DNA of 7,916 nucleotides from Candidatus Zixiibacteriota bacterium. Its GTDB lineage: Bacteria; Zixibacteria; MSB-5A5; JAABVY01; JAHJOQ01. A program made the translations under genes and the position numbers. The notes below the pieces were generated by a model. The model did not search any database. It worked only from the letters and a program-made list of their open reading frames with translations, and was not told where the DNA came from. Location: the NCBI GenBank assembly GCA_030631455.1, contig DAOVLC010000053.1, positions 1 through 7,916 of the forward strand, in the 5' to 3' direction. Of the stretch, positions 1-5,951 are shown in pieces (positions within the stretch are counted from its first letter, which is position 1; each line of letters starts with the position of its first letter).

Positions 1-1
1 G

Positions 2-343
2 GCAACAATTCTGAATGTGAATGCTGTCACAGTGATGGCTGAGATCGGCATCGACATATCCTATCACAGAAGCGAATCTGTCGACGAGTATAAAGATCAA
101 TCCTTTGACTGCGTTATCACAGTTTGCGGCGGCGAGGAAGATGGTTCCTGCCCGGTTTTTCTCGGGCGGGCGGAAAAGCGGCTCCACTGGCCGTTTGATG
201 ATCCGGCGAAAGCGAGTGGAAGTGAGGCGGAGGTTCTTGATGTCTTCAGGCGAATCAGGGACCAGATCGGAGAAAAGGTGAAAAGCTTCGTAACCGGAGA
301 AGCGTCTGCAATATCATACGAAGATGATAAAGAGCCCAGTTGA
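2..343 (+). CDS. arsC: Arsenate reductase, thioredoxin-coupled (ArsC, LMW-phosphatase fold), 5' partial
   Basis: C-terminal 113 residues of an ArsC-type arsenate reductase. The family reduces arsenate to arsenite in the cytoplasm with electrons from thioredoxin. Visible landmarks are NAVTVMAEIGIDIS near the left edge, SVDEY, and the redox-cysteine segment VITVCGGEEDGSCPVF (Cys42 and Cys50 of the fragment). HWPFDDPAKASG follows, with the Asp-Pro that supplies the general acid in this fold, then the amphipathic C-terminal helix VFRRIRDQIGEKV. The frame is open to the window edge, so the GTG at 17 is internal. The N-terminal CX5R phosphate-binding loop lies upstream and cannot be checked. The two redox cysteines are eight residues apart, one more than the usual seven. 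A related LMW protein phosphatase is less likely, because those lack this Cys pair. No ars neighbour is visible downstream. Confidence 0.88.
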   Translation, partial: ATILNVNAVTVMAEIGIDISYHRSESVDEYKDQSFDCVITVCGGEEDGSCPVFLGRAEKRLHWPFDDPAKASGSEAEVLDVFRRIRDQIGEKVKSFVTGEASAISYEDDKEPS

Positions 344-424
344 AAACAGCCTGAGATTTACATAATGAGCCTTTGAATGGCGCCGGGGCTATCTGACCCC
401 ACAGTCGACAACAGAATTCTCGAA

Positions 425-455
425 TTTGCAATCGCTACATTATGGATTAGCAATC
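425..455. repeat. Pair of 9-bp direct repeats TTWGCAATC, candidate operator
   Basis: TTTGCAATC at 425-433 and TTAGCAATC at 447-455 match at eight of nine positions, with starts 22 bp apart, about two helical turns. The same stretch also reads as an imperfect inverted repeat, TTGCAATC (426-433) against GATTaGCAA (445-453). It lies upstream of the gene for a BldC/excisionase-like HTH protein; BldC itself binds direct repeats. A role as that protein's binding site is inference. The pair is about 90 bp upstream of the proposed -35, which is far for a simple operator. Confidence 0.3.
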
Positions 456-496
456 TGGTAACGGGGAGTGCTCTCGCCTACTGCCATATCTCTCAG

Positions 497-531
497 TTGC
501 ATAGTCTGTTACACGATTATGTGAATTTTTT
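497..531 (+). terminator. Possible rho-independent terminator
   Basis: TTGCATAGTC (497-506) can pair with GATTATGTGA (515-524) over 10 bp, including three G-U wobbles, around an 8-nt loop. Six T's follow at 526-531. The stem is GC-poor, so it would be a weak terminator. Its place after arsC and immediately before the proposed operon promoter fits a role in insulating the two units. Confidence 0.35.
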
Positions 532-543
532 CTCAAATAGGTG

Positions 544-573
544 TTGACAGAATGCCGATACATGTATTATTAT
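544..573 (+). promoter_or_regulatory. Sigma70-type promoter of the redox-signalling operon
   Basis: TTGACA at 544-549 is a perfect -35 match. TATTAT at 568-573 matches the -10 consensus at five of six positions with an 18-bp spacer; an overlapping TATTAT at 565-570 would give 15 bp. The surrounding 560-580 stretch is unusually AT-rich for this window. Transcription would begin near 580, downstream of the ATG at 552. If the promoter is real, that ATG cannot be the start used from this transcript. Confidence 0.6.
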
Positions 574-602
574 ATAACTCAGAAAACACAGAAATAACAG
601 AA

Positions 603-1388
603 ATGACAGACGGCAGCAAGAAAAGAGACTACTTGACCACTACGCAGGCTGCGCGTCTGATGTCGGTCTCCCCGGATACCGTTCTCAAATGGGTAAAAGC
701 GGGAAAGGTGAAATCATACAGGACTCTGGGGGGACATTTTCGAATTCCAGTGTCTGAGTTAAATATTCCACCTGCCGCAGAATCAGGAGCGGCTTCTGTA
801 TCCGATGCTGCTGCTCGCCTTGCGTCGTATCAATATTGCTGGGAGTATTTGGGCGATGGTGAAGTTAAGCCTGAATGCAAGAAATGTATTACATATCGGT
901 CTCGTGCCAAGAGATGCTATCAACTCAAGGATCTGCCCGGGGGACTCGGCGGCCTCGGTCTTATGTGCGATACAGAGTGTTCCGACTGCGAGTACTTCAA
1001 GCAGGTCAACGACCAGACTCTCAATATCCTCGTGTTGAGTCAAAGCGGAAACCTGATAAGAGACATTGACAGGCTGGACAACTCCGGTATGTACCAGATA
1101 CGATTCGCTGAAAGCGAGTATAAAGCTGCCGTAGTGATCCAGCAGTTCAGGCCGGACTATATCGTAATCGACTGCGCTTTCGGAAAGAGAAGAACCGGCA
1201 TGATTTGCCACAATTTGTTCGACGACATACGGCTTCCGGTGACCCGGATCATATTGTCATCAAAATCGAAAGCAATTGGGGAATTTTGTGATAAAGATGT
1301 CTTTGGATGGATTCAGAAGCCTTTTGCGATTCAGCAACTAATCGATTGCATAGATGGCGTCCCTGAACCTGAGGGCGAAAACACATAA
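603..1388 (+). CDS. HTH (MerR/excisionase-type) regulator with seven-Cys segment and degenerate receiver domain
   Basis: Predicted cytoplasmic DNA-binding protein of 261 residues, in three parts. Residues 9-53 are a MerR/excisionase-type (HTH_17, BldC-like) winged helix: YLTTTQAARLMSVSPDTVLK, then the wing GGHFRIP. Residues 79-129 hold seven cysteines (C79, C92, C95, C105, C122, C126, C129) in CXXC and CX3CXXC spacings, suggesting a metal or Fe-S site or a redox switch. Residues 141-250 resemble a response-regulator receiver. It keeps the phospho-acceptor-like Asp190 (YIVIDC), Ser219 and Lys239 (QKPF), but the usual acidic pair is replaced by LSQS, so it may not be phosphorylated. I chose the ATG at 603 because the promoter at 544-573 places the transcript start near 580 and homologous HTHs start close to the helix. 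However, 603 lacks a clear Shine-Dalgarno. The alternative ATG at 552 (278 residues) has AGGTG 8 nt upstream. As the first gene of the set it is the likely local regulator. Confidence 0.82.
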   Translation: MTDGSKKRDYLTTTQAARLMSVSPDTVLKWVKAGKVKSYRTLGGHFRIPVSELNIPPAAESGAASVSDAAARLASYQYCWEYLGDGEVKPECKKCITYRSRAKRCYQLKDLPGGLGGLGLMCDTECSDCEYFKQVNDQTLNILVLSQSGNLIRDIDRLDNSGMYQIRFAESEYKAAVVIQQFRPDYIVIDCAFGKRRTGMICHNLFDDIRLPVTRIILSSKSKAIGEFCDKDVFGWIQKPFAIQQLIDCIDGVPEPEGENT

Positions 1389-1411
1389 CGCACTGCATAG
1401 GAATTAACAAT

Positions 1412-1948
1412 ATGCCCGATGAGCTCAAGGTGAATAAGAGTACATTACGATTGATGAAAACAGATATCACAGACTTGGAGATAGACTCGTTCGTCTACTA
1501 TGCCCAGCACGATTTAGCACTCGGGTCCGGTTTCGGCACGTCTATATCCATACGCGGGGGACCCTCAATACAGGAGGAACTCAAGAAGTTCGGTTCTGTC
1601 AACACGACCGATGTGGTCGTCACCGCAGCTGGTGAGATGAAAGCCAAACAGATCATTCACGCAGTTGGGCCGAGGTTTCAGGAAGAGGAGTTGGAAAGTA
1701 AGCTCAAAGCTACTGTTCTGAATGTTTTGAAGGCGGCAGAGGATAAGGGAATCAAAGCGATCGCGTTTCCGGCAATGGGTGCCGGTTTCTATGGAGTGCC
1801 GCTTGATCTGAGTGCCCGCGTGACGCTTGGCACCATCAAGGAGTATCTATCGGGCGACACAAAAGTCGAAGACGTGGTTGTATGTCTGAATACCAGTCGT
1901 GAATACAAGGCATTTCAAAACCAGTTTTCAACCTTAGGCGACAAGTGA
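1412..1948 (+). CDS. Divergent macrodomain protein (ADP-ribose-binding fold)
   Basis: Single macrodomain of 178 residues, close to the usual length for a stand-alone domain. Family members bind ADP-ribose or related nucleotides, and some remove ADP-ribose from proteins or process ADP-ribose-1''-phosphate. Recognisable parts are TDIT (17-20), the glycine loop LGSGFGTSI (37-45), IIHAVGP (81-87) and the second phosphate loop PAMGAGFYGVPLD (120-132). The canonical NAAN segment after the first strand reads YYAQ (29-32), so the catalytic or substrate Asn residues of MacroD-type hydrolases are missing. The residues after the glycine loop (SIRGGPSIQEEL) also differ from the usual GAIHRAAG. It may therefore bind a ligand without hydrolysing it. 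AGGA 9 nt before the ATG supports the start. It lies 23 bp after the HTH gene and 10 bp before the membrane gene, so it is probably co-transcribed with both. Its link to the redox genes is unknown. Confidence 0.85.
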   Translation: MPDELKVNKSTLRLMKTDITDLEIDSFVYYAQHDLALGSGFGTSISIRGGPSIQEELKKFGSVNTTDVVVTAAGEMKAKQIIHAVGPRFQEEELESKLKATVLNVLKAAEDKGIKAIAFPAMGAGFYGVPLDLSARVTLGTIKEYLSGDTKVEDVVVCLNTSREYKAFQNQFSTLGDK

Positions 1949-1958
1949 GAGAGGAAAT

Positions 1959-2642
1959 ATGAGCGATTTACTACATTTTTCGGAGCACACTCTTCAGGAG
2001 ATTGCTCTTGGAGTTATGACTGTCGTCTATATTACGCGTATTATCTGGTTGATGCGGTTCAAGACCGGTAAGGAACGTCAGCCGGCAACAGGGCTGCGCG
2101 GTACGACAATGCGAAACGGCGTTCTCTACTCGTGGGGGAACATCGCGATGCCGTGGGCTATGGAGAGCACGCGTACTAAGATGTTCATATACGGTCAATT
2201 CGTGATTTTCCATCTCGGTGTGACGGTGGCTATCGGCTTATCGTTCATAATTCCGTACGCGCCGGGTCTTCTGGAAAGCGCTCTGCTGGTCAGGATACTC
2301 CAGGTGATAATCGGTGCAGCCTGTGTTATGGGAGTTATTCGCATAATAAGGAGAGTCAGCGATTTGTATATGCGGGCTATCAGCAGTCCTGACGATTATT
2401 TCGCGCTGATATTGCTGACGGTCTGGTTTTTCTTCGCAACATTAGCCGTGCCTAACAGCACCGCCGGCGGCGAAGGAATTCTGCTGACTTATTTCATGTT
2501 GACCGCATTCTTCCTGATATACGTACCATTCAGCAAGATATCGCATTACCTTTACTACCCGTTCACTCGCTACTACTTCGGAAAAACCATGGGGCATCGC
2601 GGAACCTATCCTATGAAACGTGTTCCCGAACCTCGCCGGTAG
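1959..2642 (+). CDS. NarI/HdrE/DsrM-like cytochrome b-type membrane subunit
   Basis: Integral membrane protein of 227 residues with about five hydrophobic helices, near residues 12-32, 77-98, 110-130, 147-165 and 174-191. It resembles the NarI-like b-heme subunits (HdrE, DsrM, HmeC, QmoC) that exchange electrons between the quinone pool and an attached iron-sulfur subunit. The helix 3-4 connection RRVSDLYMRAISSPDDYFAL and the ending YVPFSKISHYLYYPFTRYYF are typical of this group. H85 (FHLGV) and H196 (KISHY) are the best heme-ligand candidates and would support one b-heme; NarI uses four histidines for two. No signal peptide is seen. GAGAGG about 5 nt before the ATG serves as the ribosome site. 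The next gene encodes the HdrD-like partner, the same order as in hdrED and dsrMK units, which supports a two-subunit membrane complex. Confidence 0.85.
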   Translation: MSDLLHFSEHTLQEIALGVMTVVYITRIIWLMRFKTGKERQPATGLRGTTMRNGVLYSWGNIAMPWAMESTRTKMFIYGQFVIFHLGVTVAIGLSFIIPYAPGLLESALLVRILQVIIGAACVMGVIRIIRRVSDLYMRAISSPDDYFALILLTVWFFFATLAVPNSTAGGEGILLTYFMLTAFFLIYVPFSKISHYLYYPFTRYYFGKTMGHRGTYPMKRVPEPRR

Positions 2643-2665
2643 GTTCTCGCAGTTACGAAACGAAT

Positions 2666-2671
2666 GGAGAG
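2666..2671 (+). promoter_or_regulatory. Ribosome binding site that sets the HdrD-like start at 2676
   Basis: GGAGAG lies about 4-6 nt before the ATG at 2676 and partly inside the in-frame ATG at 2664. No purine-rich site precedes 2664, so 2676 is the better start. Confidence 0.6.
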
Positions 2672-2675
2672 ACAG

Positions 2676-4424
2676 ATGAAAAGCAGCAATAAACGATCCC
2701 ATAAAGCACAGAAGGTACTGGAGCGTTTCGAGAAAAAACTCAACCGCCAGATCGTCGGTTCACTGGTAGCCTGCGTTCACTGTGGCAATTGTACGAGTGC
2801 GTGTCACTACGTACTTGCCAATCCCGGCGATCCAACGTACGCTCCCGCTTACAAGGCTGACAGGATCAGACGGATTTTCAAGCGCCATTTTGACTGGACT
2901 GGCAGGGTGTTCCCGTGGTGGGTGCATGCAAAGAGCATTTATACGGATCAGGACCTCGATGACCTGAAGGACATTGCCTTCGGCAAATGCACGAACTGCC
3001 GCAGGTGCTCGATAAATTGCCCGATGGGCGTTGATTTCGCCACTTTCAACCGCATGGCGCGAGGTCTTCTCGTATCGGTAGGAGTCATGCCCGAGGGTGT
3101 CGCTGTCGTGAGCAAGGATCAGTGGGAAATCGGGAATCAGATGGGCGTTCTGAAAGAAGACCATGTCGAAACCCTGGAATGGCTTGCCGAAGAACTCGAA
3201 ATGGAAATGAACGATCCGAGAGCGACCATTCCGATCGACAGGCCTGACTGTGAAGTGGTATATTCGATCAATCCGCGAGAAGTCAAGTACGATCCTCGGA
3301 CAATATCCGATGCTGCCAAGATATTCTATGCGACCGGCGAGAGTTGGACTATGCCGAGTGAAGATTGGGATATGACCAACTTCGGTCTTTTCTCAGGTGA
3401 CGATGAACTTGGTGGTGCGGTTGCCCGCCGTTTGTATGAGAAGGTCAGCGAGCTGCGTGGCAAGAAGCTTGTTATATCGGAGTGCGGACACGGCTATCGT
3501 TCGACTCGATGTGAGGGACCGAACTGGGCCGGAATGGATATCACTGATTTCGAGATGGAAAGCTCCGTCATAACAATGACACGCTACATCAAAGAGGGAC
3601 GAATCAAGGTAGATAAGTCTAGGAATGCCCAACCGGTCACATTCCACGATTCATGCAACAACGCCCGAAGTTGCGGGCTATTCGAGGAACCGCGAGAGCT
3701 TCTCAACCTGGTCTGTGAAGATTTCCGAGAGCAGTATCCAAACCGCGCCGAGAACTACTGCTGTACCGGCGGTGGCGGCGCGATGTCTATGTCAGAGTAC
3801 ACTCCTCAGCGCCTCAAATCAGCCAAAATCAAAGCCGATCAATTGAAGGCAACGGGTGCCGAGACTGTTGTCACTTCATGCCACAACTGTGTTGATGGTC
3901 TCAGCGATCTGATTAAACACTACAAGCTTGGCATGCAGGTGACGCAGCTTGTTAACCTCGTCGCCAATGCCCTGGTTATCGAACCACGGCCAGAGGTTCC
4001 GGTTGAAGTTGCACCGCCGGTTGCGGAGCCAGCAGAGCTTGCAGGTTCGAAGATTCTTGTTGTAGATGACGAGCCTGATTTCCTCTTGTTTGTCAGCACC
4101 GTCCTGGAGGATAATGGTGCGACAGTGCTCCAGGCGTCAAATGGTGACGAAGCATTGAAGTTGGCAAAAGCGGAGAAACCGGATCTCATAACTCTCGATA
4201 TCTCGATGCCCGGCAAATCGGGAATAGAGGTCTTCGAAGAGCTAAGGAACACGCCGGAAACCGCGTCAATTGCGGTGTGCATAATTACCGGCAAGCCGGA
4301 GATGCGCCAGCTTATCTATAACCGTCCTGTTCCTCCACCCGAGGGTTATTTGAACAAGCCTGTTGACGAAGAGGCGATAATGCTCAATATTAGGAAAACG
4401 CTGAAACTCATCAGTAAGGAGTAG
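2676..4424 (+). CDS. HdrD/DsrK-like iron-sulfur oxidoreductase fused to a C-terminal receiver domain
   Basis: Protein of 582 residues, numbered from 2676. The N-terminus has two ferredoxin-type 4Fe-4S motifs, CVHCGNCTSAC (C33, C36, C39, C43) and CTNCRRCSINCP (C105, C108, C111, C115). The middle is a heterodisulfide-reductase-type catalytic region with one clear CCG module: HDSC (C327) with C333, YCCTGGGGA (C362-C363) and SCHNC (C402, C405), likely to bind a non-cubane 4Fe-4S cluster. The first CCG module is reduced to SECGHGYRSTRC (C270, C279), as in DsrK-like proteins. A Pro/Glu/Val-rich linker (about 436-455) leads to a receiver domain (458-578) with an intact pocket: D464/D465, D508, T538, K561. 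Ordinary HdrD/DsrK proteins end before this point, so the receiver is an addition. The preceding cytochrome b gene suggests membrane attachment and quinone-linked electron transfer. The substrate is unknown. Phosphorylation by the adjacent kinase is inference. Confidence 0.88.
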   Translation: MKSSNKRSHKAQKVLERFEKKLNRQIVGSLVACVHCGNCTSACHYVLANPGDPTYAPAYKADRIRRIFKRHFDWTGRVFPWWVHAKSIYTDQDLDDLKDIAFGKCTNCRRCSINCPMGVDFATFNRMARGLLVSVGVMPEGVAVVSKDQWEIGNQMGVLKEDHVETLEWLAEELEMEMNDPRATIPIDRPDCEVVYSINPREVKYDPRTISDAAKIFYATGESWTMPSEDWDMTNFGLFSGDDELGGAVARRLYEKVSELRGKKLVISECGHGYRSTRCEGPNWAGMDITDFEMESSVITMTRYIKEGRIKVDKSRNAQPVTFHDSCNNARSCGLFEEPRELLNLVCEDFREQYPNRAENYCCTGGGGAMSMSEYTPQRLKSAKIKADQLKATGAETVVTSCHNCVDGLSDLIKHYKLGMQVTQLVNLVANALVIEPRPEVPVEVAPPVAEPAELAGSKILVVDDEPDFLLFVSTVLEDNGATVLQASNGDEALKLAKAEKPDLITLDISMPGKSGIEVFEELRNTPETASIAVCIITGKPEMRQLIYNRPVPPPEGYLNKPVDEEAIMLNIRKTLKLISKE

Positions 4425-4427
4425 CAG

Positions 4428-4444
4428 GGCAGTTGAACTCTGCC
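4428..4444 (+). repeat. Short inverted repeat between the HdrD-like and kinase genes
   Basis: GGCAG (4428-4432) and CTGCC (4440-4444) flank a 7-nt loop directly after the HdrD-like stop codon and just before the kinase ribosome site (GAGGA, 4446-4450). There is no T-run, so it is not a standard terminator. It could affect mRNA processing or kinase translation, but a 5-bp stem can also arise by chance. Confidence 0.25.
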
Positions 4445-4457
4445 TGAGGAAAAGACC

Positions 4458-5951
4458 ATGGATCACCCTCGGCGGCGACACTCGGATAAGGTATTCGATG
4501 CAATTCCCGGCTATATCTCTGTTCAGGATCGCAATTTCCGGATAGTGGAGGCGAACGGGTCATTTCGCAGAAACTTCGGTGATTACGAGGGCAGGTACTG
4601 CTATCAGGTGTACAAACAGCGTCCTGAGAAATGTGAGGATTGTCCTGTCGAACGCACTTTCCGCGATGGTCAGAAGCATCGCAGTGAAGAAGTTGTCAGG
4701 ACGCTCGACGGCAGGGAAGTTTCGGTGCTTGTCTATACTACGCCGATACTCAATGATGACGGTGAGGTATGTGAGGTTGTCGAAATGTCGACAGACATCA
4801 CCGAGTTGAAGCAGATGCAGAGGCAATTAAAGGAGAGCCAGGCTCGATACAGGCAGCTTTTCGAGGAGGTTCCCTGCTTCATCTCGATTCAGGATAGCGA
4901 TCTCAATATTGTGGACGCCAACCGGCTGCATCGTGAAACTTTCGGCGTTGGATACGGTCGCAAGTGCTTTGATGTGTATAAGCATCGCGAGAGTGAGTGT
5001 TTGCCATGTACGGTGCGGCAGACTTTCACCGATGGTGATCCGAGAGACCATGAGGAGGTTGTCACTTCGCAGACGGGAGATTCCATAAACGTTCTGGTAC
5101 GGACAGCTCCTCTGCGTAACGGCGATGGCGATATCGAAAGCGTGATTGAGATGAGCCATGACATTACACAGATTCGCCAACTTCAGGACAAATTGGCATC
5201 GGTTGGGCTGCTAATCAGTACAATCTCACATGGTATCAAGGGGCTGCTAAACGGTCTTGACGGCGGCATCTATTTGATAAACTCCGGCATGAAGAAAGAT
5301 GACCGTGATCGTATCGACAAGGGTTGGGATATCGCGCTGCGAAATGTCCGCCGTATTCGGTCGATGGTGATGGATATTCTGTACTACGCGAAAGACCGGG
5401 AACCGATCTGGGAGAAGATATCGGCTGGCGACCTGTTGAAAAACATCTGCTCAACTATGGAGGAGCGAGCGAAGACGCTCGGAATCGATTTCAAGCCTGA
5501 GATTGACGACGCAGGTGAGTTCGAGTGTGACCCTCAGATGATCCGATCACTTGTGATTAATCTCATCGAGAATTCGCTGGATGCCTGTCGGATCGATACC
5601 CAGAAGCCCAACCACGATCTCAAGGTGCAACTGTCCGGGAGTCCCGACAACATCCAGTTAGCCGTAACCGATAATGGGATCGGTATGGACAGGGAGACAC
5701 GAGAGAAAGTCTTCAGTCTCTTTTTCTCCTCGAAAGGGGCGGGGGGCACCGGTTTGGGGTTGTTCATTGCAAACAAGATTGCCCTGTCGCACGGTGGAAG
5801 TATCGAAGTGGAGTCAGAAGAAGGTAAGGGAAGCAGCTTTTTTGTGGAATTGCCGCGGAAGCGTCCCGAGATTGTAGAATCTGAAGGCGAGCCGGGAAAA
5901 ACCGCAGGAGGTCAAGAACATGGCGGGTCAGAAAAAAATACTGATAGTTGA
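4458..5951 (+). CDS. Two-PAS sensor histidine kinase with CX10CXXC motifs in both PAS domains
   Basis: Predicted soluble kinase of 497 residues with no membrane segment. PAS1 (about 10-115) carries C48, C59 and C62 (CYQVYK...CEDCP). PAS2 (about 130-237) carries C170, C181 and C184 (CFDVYK...CLPC). The spacing is the same in both, so the two sensors look like an internal duplication. The triads could hold a metal or Fe-S cluster or act as thiol switches. The dimerisation and phosphotransfer helix has H258 in TISHGIKGLLNGLDGG, a variant of the usual H-E-x-x-N/P box. The ATPase domain shows the N-box NLIENSLDAC (N368, N372), DNGIGM (405-410), FFSSKG and GTGLGLF. The last 30 residues are charged and overlap the next gene. 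GAGGA 7 nt before the ATG supports the start, 33 bp after the HdrD-like gene. Likely partners are the free receiver next door and the receiver fused to the HdrD-like protein. Confidence 0.9.
   Translation: MDHPRRRHSDKVFDAIPGYISVQDRNFRIVEANGSFRRNFGDYEGRYCYQVYKQRPEKCEDCPVERTFRDGQKHRSEEVVRTLDGREVSVLVYTTPILNDDGEVCEVVEMSTDITELKQMQRQLKESQARYRQLFEEVPCFISIQDSDLNIVDANRLHRETFGVGYGRKCFDVYKHRESECLPCTVRQTFTDGDPRDHEEVVTSQTGDSINVLVRTAPLRNGDGDIESVIEMSHDITQIRQLQDKLASVGLLISTISHGIKGLLNGLDGGIYLINSGMKKDDRDRIDKGWDIALRNVRRIRSMVMDILYYAKDREPIWEKISAGDLLKNICSTMEERAKTLGIDFKPEIDDAGEFECDPQMIRSLVINLIENSLDACRIDTQKPNHDLKVQLSGSPDNIQLAVTDNGIGMDRETREKVFSLFFSSKGAGGTGLGLFIANKIALSHGGSIEVESEEGKGSSFFVELPRKRPEIVESEGEPGKTAGGQEHGGSEKNTDS
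5906..5912 (+). promoter_or_regulatory. Strong ribosome binding site for the response regulator, inside the kinase gene
   Basis: AGGAGGT lies 7 nt before the ATG at 5920, within the 3' end of the kinase gene. It is the best Shine-Dalgarno match I noticed in the window. It confirms the overlapping start and suggests translational coupling with high output of the receiver relative to the kinase. Confidence 0.75.

Noticed and set aside
17..19. GTG at 17 as the start of the arsenate reductase
   Set aside because: The frame stays open to the window edge with family-like residues before it, and the catalytic N-terminal loop must lie upstream.
377..401. GGGG...CCCC hairpin after arsC as a terminator
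   Set aside because: Only four base pairs in the stem and no following T-run; the structure at 497-531 is the better candidate.
783..1211. Minus-strand 142-codon ORF opposite the HTH regulator
   Set aside because: It lies wholly opposite a gene with recognisable HTH, Cys and receiver segments, and its own translation shows no family features.
2664..2675. Alternative ATG at 2664 for the HdrD-like gene
   Set aside because: It would add four residues, but no Shine-Dalgarno lies upstream of it, whereas GGAGAG is correctly placed for 2676.
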